Origin: Opisthocomus hoazin | Lineage: Eukaryota > Chordata > Aves > Opisthocomiformes > Opisthocomidae | Reading direction: 5' to 3' | Assembly: GCF_030867145.1 (NCBI RefSeq) | Contig: NC_134420.1 | Span: 43,234,912 to 43,298,911, forward strand | DNA: 64,000 nt | Shown: piece after piece, positions 1 through 12,400 of the stretch | How positions within the stretch are numbered: the first letter of the stretch is position 1 | How the letters are laid out: each line of letters opens with the position of its first letter | Notes under the pieces: model-generated | What the model saw: the letters and a program-made list of their open reading frames with translations, nothing else | Database searches by the model: none | Told to the model about the DNA's origin: nothing | Translations under genes and position numbers: made by a program

Positions 1-107
1 AGTCAGAACAGAACATGCAGAACAAGCACTCATCTCAGGCCACAGTGGAGTAATAGCTGTGTTCTTCACATAATGATTGTTGGTGGAAGGGAATGTGGTA
101 CAGATAC

Positions 108-300
108 CTCAAAAGTGGAACCACCTATTTTAATATAGCCAGGAATGTTGTGGTAGATTGAGTTACTTTTGAAGTTCAACCGTATAAGATATGCATCCTT
201 TGTCTGTGGAGAGACAGCTGTACTGAACTGCAACCACAGATTTTGACTGGACAGCAACTTCAGGGAATCACCTTTCAACGCAAAGCCAGATGGCAAAATA
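108..300 (-). CDS. possible internal coding exon, protein not recognised
   Basis: A 193-base minus-strand segment lies between an AG acceptor (minus strand ...ATAACCAG, just above 300) and a good donor (TTTTGAG followed by GTATCT, at 107). One frame is open throughout: the first base completes a codon and 64 full codons follow, so the intron phases would be 2 and 0. The predicted peptide alternates hydrophobic and polar residues (for example LWLQFSTAVSP, then AYLIRLNF and IPGYIKIGG). That pattern suits a beta-sheet extracellular or ASH-like domain, but I cannot assign a family. The acceptor has a poor pyrimidine tract, which counts against it. An open stretch this long is uncommon but not rare in AT-rich DNA. 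It could be the downstream end of the minus-strand gene proposed from the segments at 13040 and above, or a chance frame. Confidence 0.22.
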
Positions 301-2860
301 CTGGTTATACGTGCCCCTTACCACCTAAGATTGTGCATTAGTTTATAACAGAAATTTTTTCATACTGTTTTTATAAAAGCAAAGGTCAGAGGATACTTTT
401 GGTTCTTTTCAACGATCATTCCCCCATTTCTTGATCCTTCCACCCATTGCTACTACCACATCTTATTTTGTCCCATAGACACTCCTTTCTAAATGCAGTA
501 ACAGTGACATGCTTTACATCTGTATGTCCCCACTGGGGCCCACTTCAGAGGGATTCTCAGGCTGTCCTGCCTTCCCAAGGACAGGAAAAAGACATGTTTT
601 CATGGAAGACTAAAATTCAGACTAAAACCTGAAAAAGATGTAAGATAGGAAAGATATCAAAACACCCCTGAAAATGTAGCTAGGGCATTATTTTCAGATC
701 CAATAGATTCACTGAAGTGTTTTCTAGCCAAGTCTTGTTTGGCTACTCCAGTCTTCTTGGCTTTGTATACTGTGCTAAAATTAGCTACGTCCTTGAAAGC
801 CTTACTAAATGTCGTTTGATATATTCAAGTATTTACATGTTTTGGTGTTTTGCCTTGTTTTGAGCAGTATAACTTAATCACCAGTCATGTAGTAACATCC
901 AAGACAAGCACAATAATAGCGTTGTGTTCTATTTTTTATTAAATGAGATGGAGCTTGCACTGCCTTCCATTGCACTTGTATTCATTTCTCTTTTTTTCTG
1001 TAAACAAGCACAGAAATACATTTTTTAATTAGCAATGAAATAATGTATATAATAATATCAAGCTGTTTCATCAAATCCCACATTATGATGATAAACGTTG
1101 ATATTACACTCAATTTCAAGTCTCTCCTATTTATGTCATGTTACATTTTCTAGGACTTGGAAGGCTTACCCCATGATCTAGCTTAAACAGATGCAAATTA
1201 GGATTATAGCCAAAATATATTCTGAACCAGGGAATGTATTACTGAGTGTTGTTGTAATGGCTTCTTTAATATCTTGAAAAACAAAAGCAATATGCTACTT
1301 TCATTTTCAGAAATCAGTTGCAAACTGCTGTATATCAATCAGAATTTTACAGTGTTGAATCCTTTAACTTTTTTCCAAGAAAACTCATCATTTGGTGTCC
1401 AGAAATTCATTTGGTTATTTCACAATCTCTCTCCTGGCTTAATTTGAAAGATTATTTCAATAGTAACTCTTGGAATTACCAAGAAAGAAATATTATTCAG
1501 CTTTTTCATATGCATTTATAACTTCTCAGTTTATATCGGTCTTTTTTGCTGTAATATAAGGCTGAATTATAAAAGCTCATTTTGAATATACTGACTTGGT
1601 AGATGTACAGCACATTTTAGTTACAGCTGAAGTTTTTTAAAGATTTTTGAGGGTCACTGCACTTTTTTACTGTTTATTTCAATTTCTACTGTACAGTTAT
1701 TCCTTCTTGGTCGGTGTGTTTCTCAAAAGCAGAAAACTATGCTCCCTTTTAATAATCATTGTAAATCATAGGCTCTCGGGAGCAAATTGTTAGGCAATTG
1801 TGGCTGGGATTGTTACCAGTGAGAGCCCAGTAAGTCTTTCTGGCAAACAGGATTGGCAAGAATAATGTAAAAATAGCCTTTACAATGGCTTTCTGCCATT
1901 TAACAACATTAGGTGTAGCAGTGTGGCAACCTATGTCAGCCTTTGGAAGCTCCAGAGGAGTTGTGCTTTATTTCAGTCTTCTTTCATGAAGAAGCAAGCT
2001 CCTTAGTTTGGGGAAATTCTACTTGGGGAAATGATCGCTGTTAGAGAGAATGCCAAAACTCTTAGTGATTTCATTAGCAGCTAGGCCCAACAACTAAATG
2101 CTGACAGATAAATCTATGGCATAGTTTATTCGAATACTTACAGTTCAGTGCTTTAACATGATTATATGAAACTTTTTGCACTACTTTCTACTTTTTAAAT
2201 ACCAGATAACTGTGTTATTTTTAAAACAGTTTACCTAAGAGTTCACGCTCTTAAGAAAATACATACAGCTATTGATAGACTGACTTTGTCTTTGCAAACT
2301 ATCTGCTCTTGTTTCCCAGGCTGCCATTTCTTTTAATGCTGATTTAAAAGGATTCTCAATTTCAGTCACTTATGTGTTTAAAAATGTTTTAATTAAAAGA
2401 AATGGTAATCCTGTGTAATAATACTGTAAGTGTTTTCTGTCTCTTCAAGGGTAAGACAGCATAAAATTTTAACGCAAGCCTCTGCCTGGCTGTCTTAAAA
2501 GTGTTTGGCCAGCTTTAAATCTGATTAGTATAACTGTTACATAGAACAGTGAAATCACTTATGATTGTAAATGGTCACAGCAACTCAATATGAATATTCA
2601 CAGGCCACAGTGTAGTAACATAGCTGTGATACTTAAATGGACAGATAGAACAATTCATTGTAATACAGAATTTAATCTTTTTATTAGAATAATAATAGGC
2701 TTATCAGTTCTCTGCTGTTAATTATACTTCATGTTAATAAGATCATACACAAATACCCTTTCAAGCAATGCATTGTAAATATATCAAGCTACAGTTCCCT
2801 TTAGAGATGTACAATATGGCAAAAGTATCTGGCATCAGTATTTCCAGAAATGGACACAGG

Positions 2861-2890
2861 AAAAAAAAAAAAAGAAGAAGAAGAAAAATC
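2861..2890. repeat. poly-A / GAA simple repeat
   Basis: Thirteen A residues run directly into repeated GAA units and a further A run. No transposon body ends here, so it is a simple repeat rather than a LINE tail. Confidence 0.85.
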
Positions 2891-5800
2891 CTTTGAAGAA
2901 CACAGCTGTTGGCAAAGAAGGAAAATCTCTCTATATGGTAGCATTTAGAAATAAATGGAAGAAGCTTGTTTTGTTTTTTTATATAATAGTAGTTCTCAGA
3001 GTGCTGAAGGGTTTTGTCTAATGATGATAAGGAGGATAATAATACTGATGTATCAAGAAGTAGCTGGGCTGGTGGAAGTTGTGCAGGCCTTTGTCACAAA
3101 GTATCAGTTCATTATTCCTCTTCTTCCTGACACAAGTCCCTTTTGATATTCAGCAGAGCAAATAAAAATTCTGTGTTGTGCCAAATAACTCCTTCAAATC
3201 TCTACTTAATCACATTTTATGCACAAATGGCAAGATATTTTTATGTATTAGAATAATTTAGAGAGGTGGTAAATACGTATATTTCTCCAAAAACATAAGC
3301 AGAAGACTTACAGATGAAATGCAAAAAGCTGACATGAAGCTCTTTCCTGTGTCCCCATTTCAGGATAGTTGACTAGCTCTTCACTAGCCAAAGAACTGTA
3401 CTTAACATGAGCAGGAAATACGCAGGGAGACTTGGAAAAAACTGATTCATGTAGGGTATTAAAACAAATGTGTAATGTAATTATCAATACCAGACTCAGA
3501 GAAGGATTCATGCTAATTTCATATGTTTTAACTTTTCAGTAATTTCTTCTCTCAAAATTTATTTCTGTATTTTATATAAAATTTGGACACTAACCAAAGC
3601 CTAATGACTGAACTTTATCTTAATTTCTCTAAGAATCAAAGCTTTACATTTGAAAGGAAAGCTGCATGATTTATTGTACAGAAAAAAGTGTCGTAAGTGA
3701 AAATTAAGTAGAAGCACAAAGATAAGCTCAGACAGCTGGTATTTTGCACTGCAACTGCAAGAGGTGAAATTGTCTTTGCTGTTTTGTAATATTCTTGTAA
3801 TTATCAGTTTTCAATATTATCTTTAATTCAGGTATAGTTATGATAAAGCCTCAAACCTACACAGTTAAATACTTTCATTAAAAGATAGTTAAGCAATTCA
3901 TATGCTGTAAAATACTATGATTATGCATATAAACAACATGGATGATACATGTGTTTGGAAAATTCCATTGCATACAAGATCTGCAAGTTGTGGATGTAAA
4001 TAAAACATTTATTACCACATTGATAATTAGTGCAATTCCATGAGCAGAAGTGATAGAGCTGGAACAGAAATAGAAAGAAATAGAAAACAATACTGTTTCT
4101 TAATTGTATGTTTCTTATCTTGCTTAGCGTCGTAACTGTAGGAGAAAACCAGAACCACTGCTTTACTTCTGTGCAAAACACAGGCAGAAGTAGGGCTGAC
4201 ATGGAGCCACGAGTGTATGATAGTACAGAGAAGTGAGGGGTGGCAGAAAGACTGGCTAGAACTAAAACTCAAATCAAAGTCAGATTTGTGAAAATTTCAG
4301 ATGCAGGGTTCCACCTCAGCTGATCTCTGTCTTTGCAGTGGATCTGAATTACAGGATCACACTCAGACGAATTTCAATTAAGTACAAATATGAATGATCC
4401 ACACCTTCTTGTTTATCAGGTGGGTAATGAATTGCTACTTAACACTTGAGTTTTCAGAAGAGCAAGGGATACTTACTTTTAGCGGTGATCTCTGAACCTC
4501 ACAATGGAGGGATGTCTGAGATTCTGTCTCTTTTTTTGTCCTATGATAGTTTGTAATTGGCTGGTGAGGACAGGTTTAACTTATCTTCCATGAGCTGAAC
4601 AGATACAGCAGCTGCCTACCCTCAGTGTGAGGACTGCCAGGGAGGCCAGCCATGCAAGAAAGAAAGAAACAGAGCTTGGCTCAGATGGCAGGTTACTTGC
4701 TCTGAAAGGGATTATAGCAGGAGGGATCTCTAAGAAGCCTTTAGGACTGGCATACAGTCAGACTTGGTTTATGACTAAGAGAAATCTTAACTGCAAAAGA
4801 CACTTCTGCTGTTTTCCATGTGTTTCTTGATACATATGTTTCTTGATACAGAGAACTCCTTTTCACCTGCAACCTCTAAAAAAAATCTGTTGAAAACAGA
4901 ATGTTTACAGACAAGCTTTTCTGTTAACTTAGCACAGGTATAGACAGGAATTATTTTTTGTGAAGTATCCTGGCATCTTAAATCACTTCATGTAATGACT
5001 ACCTATATACTTTACTGTAGCCAAAATTCTAGTTTTTCAACACTGGCATTTGATCAGGGACGAGCCAGAAACGCATCTGAAACAGCATAGACGGATTATG
5101 TTTCATTAACCACCTGCATTATGGTATGATATATCATTTTTTTATTTCCACTAATCATACATTACGTGTACTGTTGCAAACATTTTGAGAAGACAAAAAC
5201 AATTTAGTCACATTCAGTGTGTTCTTGCAAAGGTATACGATGGCAATGTGCACAGTATTAAACCTCGACAGTGAAGGCACAGAGCTGTTTGGAAATATGG
5301 GGAATTGTGTTCTGAAGCCCTTCTTTTCAAGTACCTCTTTCTGTTCTTTGCAATGAATTCCTAGAAGGCTCTATTTTGCATTCCTGAATTGCCATCTCAG
5401 GGAGGTTGTTCATATGTGAGGAAAAAGAATGCCCTCTTTAGGAAGGGAAATTGAATGTCTTCTCTAAGTATGAAATAAGGACATGAAAATTACTAGATTA
5501 ATAGGAGAATATATAAAATATAAGTTCCTACAGAATAGCATTTTCTTAAATCGCTAAGTGATAAAAGTGAAAAAGTATTTATTCCCCATTTTGCATGTCA
5601 AATTATACTTAGAAGTATGAAGCCATTTTGATACTTGCAATGATCATTATGCTCTCTCCTTGATGTACACAGAATAAACAGTCTTTCGTTCCTTAAAAAT
5701 ATGAACTGAACCCTGGCTGTTATAGTCAGGAAAAGATTTGTTTTATTTTTCAGGAAGCCACGTAACCAGTATTGCACATGCAAAATAAAATAATTTTGTG

Positions 5801-7544
5801 TATACCAGTGATTCAAGGTCAAAACTTTAATAAAACATATCTCTCCTGTTGAAACTTTTTGAGTATCTTATCAATGACAGCATAGTCAGTAAAACTTTCC
5901 TTCTTGTTTTTATCCCATTCTACCCTGTTACTCCCCTGTGTAACACACCAAACACTTCTCAAACTATTGTTATAACCACTTTTTCTAAAATGAACTTCCC
6001 TCTATTAATCATCTCCTAGCTTTTTAAAGTCTGATGTAGGCAAAGTTCTATGAAGTTCCAATACTTTATTTCCTCACATCCTTCCAGTTTCTCATCACTG
6101 TCATGGTGTTGAGTCTCTGCACAACAAAAGGGTGTCACAGTTCACTTCACAAAACCGCTAGAAATTCAGATTTTTATTATTATGTAGGAGTCTCAGTCTC
6201 ATTCATCTCCTGATGTCAGTACCTTTTGCACTCTCAGTACAAGAAAGGTTTTGTTACGTTTGGCATAAAAAAGTCTATCTGTGTTCTAAAAATAGAAGTG
6301 CATTCAGTAGATTTATGTGTTGATTTACACAGTATGACACTGTGCTAATTGTAAGTCACATAAACCTTTGCTTCTGAGTATCATTTCTGAAGTGGTTTTA
6401 TCGTCTTGTGCTTTAAGCTCCTGAAAATTTCTCAGACAAAAAGTGAAAGAAGATTTGAGTCAAAAGGAAATATTATACATTATAATTCTAACTGAAAAGG
6501 CAACAAGTAAATTAATATTTCGCTTTTGCATCTATTTTATAGAAAATTTCCATCACAAGAATATAGCAAAAACAGGCTTTTACCTCCTTACTGGAAGTTG
6601 CTTTTGGAGTAAGAGTATACTGAATGGGTTAACCAGAAAAAAAGAACTGCCTTATAATACCTGCCATCTATGATTATTATAATCTTGCAGACAAATATAA
6701 TTACAGTGTGTGATGTCTGTTTATGTCTGTGAAAGCTTTGATTGTGTAGTCTTGTCTGTATTACACTGCAAAACAGCATAAACAATTATATTGTATAGAA
6801 ACTCTAACCCAGTGCTAATGCCCTGAGCTATGGGTGTCACTTTGAATTGCAAGGATTTATGTGATACCCCTATCTGCCTTTTGAGGTGAATCTGAGCACA
6901 ATGCACTCAGTGTTATACTGAGATGTAGAATCTGGAAGCTGATTAATAGACTGCAGAGTGGAATTACTTAAATAAGAGCACATATAATAAAGTCATAATT
7001 ACTCCCAAGATTAATTATCTGATATATAAATGAAAAGAGAGGCTGAGGAAACTTTGTGGTGACTAAAATACTGAGACAAAACTTGTCGAATTTTAGAGAC
7101 AGTTGATTTTACAGAGTAGGTTATATTCAAATTCATCATAACTTGTTTTCAATATACCTGTTCCATTCAAAATAAAAGCTTGTAGGTTGCACAGAACATA
7201 TCTCTACTTGATTCTTGAAAAATTCTGAGAATTTGAAGGCAACAAACAGAAACAAATAAATGGGCATTGCATTTTACTTATATTTATAATTTTTTTTTTT
7301 TTATGTGAGCATTAGGAAAGAAATGGACTGACAGAACTGAACACAACTTTTGTACGCAGCTAATGCCATCTCTCATCCTGAGATCAAGTTGAACTGCTGA
7401 TCTAGAGGTAACCGGTTCCAGCACCAAAAGTTTCCAGAGTGATAATAAGGAGACTTTAGAATATATTCTTGCGCTCTGTGGTGCACATGTACAGCCCACT
7501 TAAAGCATCACATCCTATTTAATGCAAGTGGGGTCACTATGGAA

Positions 7545-7945
7545 AATAATGACACAGCATGAGTGCTTGCTCCAGTGGGGGTGACAAGGCGCCCTCTTAG
7601 CAGCGCCCAAACGGTAAGAGACCTTTGGTTTCCCACTTGCTAGATGCAGGCAGGGTATGAGAAGGAATGAACTGGAGGAAGCTGGTGTCAGAGCCCCCTC
7701 TTACGGTTTTGGCTGCCCAGGCTCAGGGCCAGTGCTGCCAGTGCAGCTGTGCCGCCTTGCATCACAGCTGTTTGAGGAAGAGCTGTCAGAAGCCTCAACA
7801 GAGGCTGTCCCCTTTCACTCAGGGGCTACATTAAAGCTGGGCCATTGCCCTTGATCCCTGCCTGGGCGCAGCCATGCGTGTGCCTGGCCACATACCTCTC
7901 AGATCCAGACCTGACCTGCTGACCAGGACTTCCTGTATTGGAAGT
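7545..7945. other. GC-richer block, possible degraded LTR or other insertion
   Basis: Base composition changes sharply from the AT-rich flanks to a GC-richer block with several CpG and CAG/CTG-rich runs, then returns to AT-rich near 7945. An ATTAAA hexamer near 7830 is followed by a GC-rich segment, as in the R region of some LTRs. I could not define TG...CA ends or a target duplication, and the plus-strand frame at 7657-7854 shows no known protein. An old LTR, another repeat, or a single-copy regulatory element are all possible. Confidence 0.3.
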
Positions 7946-8840
7946 ATAAATATGTATTTGGAAGTAAATATATAAGATCAAGTCTCTGAGTGCCAATAAT
8001 ACAATAATGTTTTCAGGACACTGTAGCAGCAATGAAGATACATCATCATAAATGTAAATCAAAGCAGGTGACATTGGTGTAGCATGTAGAGTGTCCCGAT
8101 TCTTTCTATATAAGCTTATCATACAGTCACAGAACTACAGTAAAACAAAATGAACATCTTCATTCATAGCGTTTATTCTCCAGCTTGCTGCATGTATATA
8201 GAAACAAATTGAGACATTTAAATTAAAGCAAGCTCTGGCACAAACACTCAAGCACACTCTACTAAGTGTATGATTTTTTCCTTCTCATTATTTAGAATCC
8301 AATAGCTAAGAATGTTTTAAGACAGAGGAAATTGTTTACATAAAAGTGAGGCTCATTTTGCTGAGACTGGTGTTTAATTGATCTGTGCAGCATTTATTTC
8401 TTTGCATTTTGTCAACTTCCTCTTCATCTGCAACTGAACTGAGCTTTCATGAATGGCATTTCCGTTTTTTGTATACCTTTCATAATAAAAAGCTGAAAAC
8501 AAAACCCAGATACAGATACTACAGCTAGTGTCATGAAACACAATGTTGAAAGTTGTAATCTAGTTTTCATCTGCTTCTTGGAAAAACAAAGGTATATTTT
8601 CTTGCTTTTTAAGCCTCTGAATCTGTTCAGAAAGACAGGAAAAGAACAAAGTGCTGTTATGCTGTTCCAAAATAGCGCAAGTTCTGCACTTTCGGGATGG
8701 TAGCAGCAGACTGTTTGCACATAGTTTCTATACATGCACCTGAATTCCTTCATGCTGAGCAAGCTGGTGTTGCAGCATAGAAATAACAGTGCTAATAAAA
8801 GCTACTTGAATGCTCAAAATGCCTTTCAACCAAGATAGTT

Positions 8841-9404
8841 AGGTCGAGGGATGTTCTCCTTCCCCTTTACACTGCCCTGGTGAGGCTGCATCTGGAGTAC
8901 TGTGTCCAGTTCTGCGCTCCCCAGTTCAAGAAAAATGAAGAGCTACTGGAGAGAGTCCAGTGGAGGGCTACAAGGATGGTGAGGGGACTGGAACATCTCT
9001 CCTATGAGGAGAGGCTGAGGGAGCTGGGCTTGTTTAGCCTGAAGAAGAGAAGGCTGAGAGGGGACCTAATATATACTTAGAAATATCTGAAGGGTGGGTG
9101 TCAGGAGGATGGGCCAAACTCTTTTCAGTAGTGCCCAGTGACAGGACAAGGGGCGATGGGCACAAACTGAAGCACAGGATGTTCCGTCTGAAGATGAGGA
9201 AGAATTTCTTCCCTCTGAGGGTGACGGAGCCCTGGAACAGGCTGCCCAGGGAGGTTGTGGAGTCTCCTTCTCTGGAGATATTCAAGACCCGCCTGGACAA
9301 GTTCCTGTGCAGCCTGCTGTAGGTGACCCTGCTTTGGCAGGGGGGTTGGACTAGATGACCCACAGAGGTCCCTTCCAACCCCTACCATTCTGTGATTCTG
9401 TGAT
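8841..9404 (+). mobile_element. CR1 LINE, 5'-truncated 3' end
   Basis: This is the 3' part of a CR1 non-LTR retrotransposon in sense orientation. It begins inside the C-terminal part of ORF2; a 66-codon piece (8880-9080) encodes the conserved motifs [28 protein letters not shown] and [12 protein letters not shown]. It continues through [10 protein letters not shown], a ...NFFPLRV... motif and [16 protein letters not shown] in other frames. It ends in the CR1 terminal octamers (ATTCTGTGATTCTGTGAT near 9387-9404). The ORF2 tail is broken: the frame stops at 9078-9080 (TAG after DLIYT) and resumes in another frame at 9098-9322. Truncation at the 5' end is typical of CR1. Sequence and motifs are close to those of the copies at 22378 and 59134. 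Confidence 0.95.
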
Positions 9405-12400
9405 AGCTACATTCTACTGTTTGGCTCTCTGCATGTATGTATGTGCCTGTATTGATGTGTCCCTGACACTGACTCACAGGAGAGCCTGAATAGCTCGATA
9501 CCCAGAGGATCGCAGCTGTTTACTTTTTAATACTGTTTCAGCTTGCAGCTGTAAGGGGGTAGTTTTGTACAGAACCTAGAAACACATTCTAGTACGTGAG
9601 TCCTCGCTCTGTCTATATTGCTTGTTAAAAAGTTTTGCTGCAAATTTTCTGCTAAACATAAGTAGATCAGGTTTGAGTAAGATCTATTTAGTAATGGATC
9701 TCATTATAACCTCCATTTAAACATTTATCAATAATATTTCATTTCTGAATGGTGTGCACTAGTGTGAACCTTTGACCGTGAAAGATCACTCAAGACACTA
9801 CTTGACTGCAAAGATACATAGCAACGTAGTTATGCCTTTCTCCACAGCTGGAATGATCAGTTTGTTTCTACTATTACTCCATGATACTTATACAAAGATA
9901 CATATTGTTATTAAAGTTGTGGCCACTGGTGCTTTACCATCAAATCATACAAAATCTCGCCTTTCTACGAAATTTGAAAAGAAGTTGCCTCAGTCTGAAT
10001 GTCCAAGATGAAACATTTTCTTTTAATTAAAAGAAAAACAGGCAGATGTTCCTTTGTTATTTTGTTAAAGTCACCAGCAGAACAAGGAATAAATTAGGAC
10101 AGATCAACAAGCACTACACAAAATTAAAACTTCATTCATAATAAAGAAAAAACCCACATTTCAAATAAATGTTCTGGCTTTTTAATATGAAGCTGACCTA
10201 GCATTTTTTGTTCCTGAGTCACACACAGAAACGTTGGTGCGTGGTGGACCATAACAGCATGAAAGTCTGACCATTTTGCAGATTTATGGAATCCCTGTAG
10301 GATTTTCTTTCTAAATATAAACTATATGTGATAGTCACAGGCAGAGTCTTTAAACAGCATTAATGCTCTGGTATCAGCATTGCTGTTGCTGGGCAAGTCT
10401 GTCATTTCAAAACTTGAACGAAATCCAAGACTCTCAATGTGAATGTGTATCAGACACTTTGAAAATGATCCACAAAAAAGATAGCAAATCAATAAATATT
10501 TTTTAAGTTATTGGAATGTTATCTGAAAAGATCTGACTTCTTAAAAAGCCTTTTTAATCATTTTAATTACCTTCACTCTAAGAATGACTGAACGTGCAGA
10601 GTGCATAAAGGGAAAGCTATTTGTTTGAAGACAGCCTTGAATGTAAAGGTGATACTGTAACTGGCTACAGGTTTAGCTTTTCCATCATCACCCTCACACA
10701 TGAAGGTCTTCAGTGTCTGTCAAAGCAACAGCCACTCACTCTACTGACAATTCACTGCATCTTCAGTCTACTATAACTTTGCAGAAACAGCTGTGAGGAA
10801 AAAATGCATTCTCTGAATTATGAGCCAACTATAGATTATATATAGGATATAGTTGATAACTTATGTCTGTAAATTCCTTTTATTTATTATATGTTAAGTT
10901 TCAGCAGAATTCCATCTGACTGGAGCACTCAGAGCCCCGTACACACACATGCACGCAGAACAGAGTCCCTCACCCGAGAAAGAGTGGGGATGGAATTTAG
11001 TAAGACGACTGGGCAGACTGCACTGACCAGATGCAAGGCGTGGCCACACAAGCATACCCACCAGAAAACGGTTTATAGGACAGGCCCTTTTTATCCCCTT
11101 ATTCCTCTGTTTTTCCCACATTGTTCCTCCTCAAATCACCTAAACTCCTTGCTTTTCCTGCCTTTGCTTCCTCCCCTAAACATCTCATAGTAAATCCTGT
11201 GCAATCCCGAAATGCCAGTCTCCTGCATCTCACAATATGCCCCATACCCTCAGGCAGCAACCCTCATCAGTCAAAAGGTGCTCCAGCATTGACTCTTCTT
11301 GGTGGGTTTCACACCTGGACAATGGGGCTCAGGGGCTCCTGGAACAGGATAACATGTTCCTTCCTTTCACTCCTTAATTCACATTTCTTATCTGCTTTTG
11401 TGCCTCTCTGGCCACATGGATATGGGCTGATGGCTCCTGTGATGGGCCTGGAAGGAACCTCCCCCACCTGCCACCTGTGCTCCTTCGTGAGTGTGTAGGC
11501 GAGCCTTTGCCACAAAACACAGATAGGCTGTATCAGTAAGGATTCAGCAGGCAAAACATCCTCAAAACTCATCATCCTCAAAACAGCACAGACAAGCAGC
11601 TGCTGGATCTCCAGCATGGGTTTGCATAGTAATAGCAACTTAACCTTGCAGCAGATACAACTCCCCTCATATATGGTAATGTTTGTGATTAGAACAGCAT
11701 TGGCTGTAGTAAACAATTCCTAAAACTGTTACCTAATATCACAAATAGAAGCAGAAGTATTTTTCTATTTATCTGAGTAAACAGAGATAAACTCTTAGTG
11801 CATATTTAGTCTAAGGAAGCAAGAGAAAGCACTATAGTCCCAGGCAATTTGCTTGTGAAGTGAAAGTCTTGTTGACCGTTATTCAGTTTAACTGAGTTGG
11901 AAACAGCTGGTGTGTTGGTTCCAGTGGAGTTTCAGCTGGCAGGTCATAGACCTCCCAGACCTAGTGGAGATTTAGGACAGAGACATCCAAACTACACCTT
12001 GCCATCACTGATAATTCTATGGTAACTCCATCGAATCTATTGATGGTGTTCGTGTGGTTTCCTTGTTTCTGTACTCTTGCAATTTCAATCTGCTGTTGCT
12101 TATTTTTGTTCCAGTTTGGAACTTTAACTAATGTTAATAGGCAGGACTCTCACTTGTTATCTTCAGTAGCAGAATGATAGCAAATGAACTTTTCAGGTTA
12201 AATTCTCAGTGATTTTGTGGATGGTAAAACCACAGGTTTAAAAGAGAAAGCAAGAGAGTACTGTGGGAGAGAACTCTCAACCAAGGACAACGCTATTCCT
12301 GAAGGGTACCTGTCACACGTAATGCATACCACAAATTAGAAAGGACTCAGGATTCCCCATTTCATTTACTTCTATGAAATGTGTGGAATGGATATAACAT

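Larger units (their letters stand above)
1..8840. other. AT-rich non-coding stretch
   Basis: This is AT-rich single-copy-looking DNA. Apart from the exon-like segment at 108-300, a homopolymer/GAA tract at 2861-2890 and the GC-richer block at 7545-7945, I see no recognisable gene, RNA or element. Open frames on both strands are short (under about 115 codons), as expected by chance. A short direct repeat of about 16 bases, containing TTTCTTGATAC twice, lies near 4818-4851. Confidence 0.6.

Noticed and set aside
6585..6620. 36-base minus-strand micro-exon candidate
   Set aside because: Splice sites are attractive, but a 12-codon open stretch has no statistical weight.
9034..9388. Minus-strand frames of 87 and 114 codons
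   Set aside because: They are antisense to the plus-strand CR1 3' end at 8841-9404.
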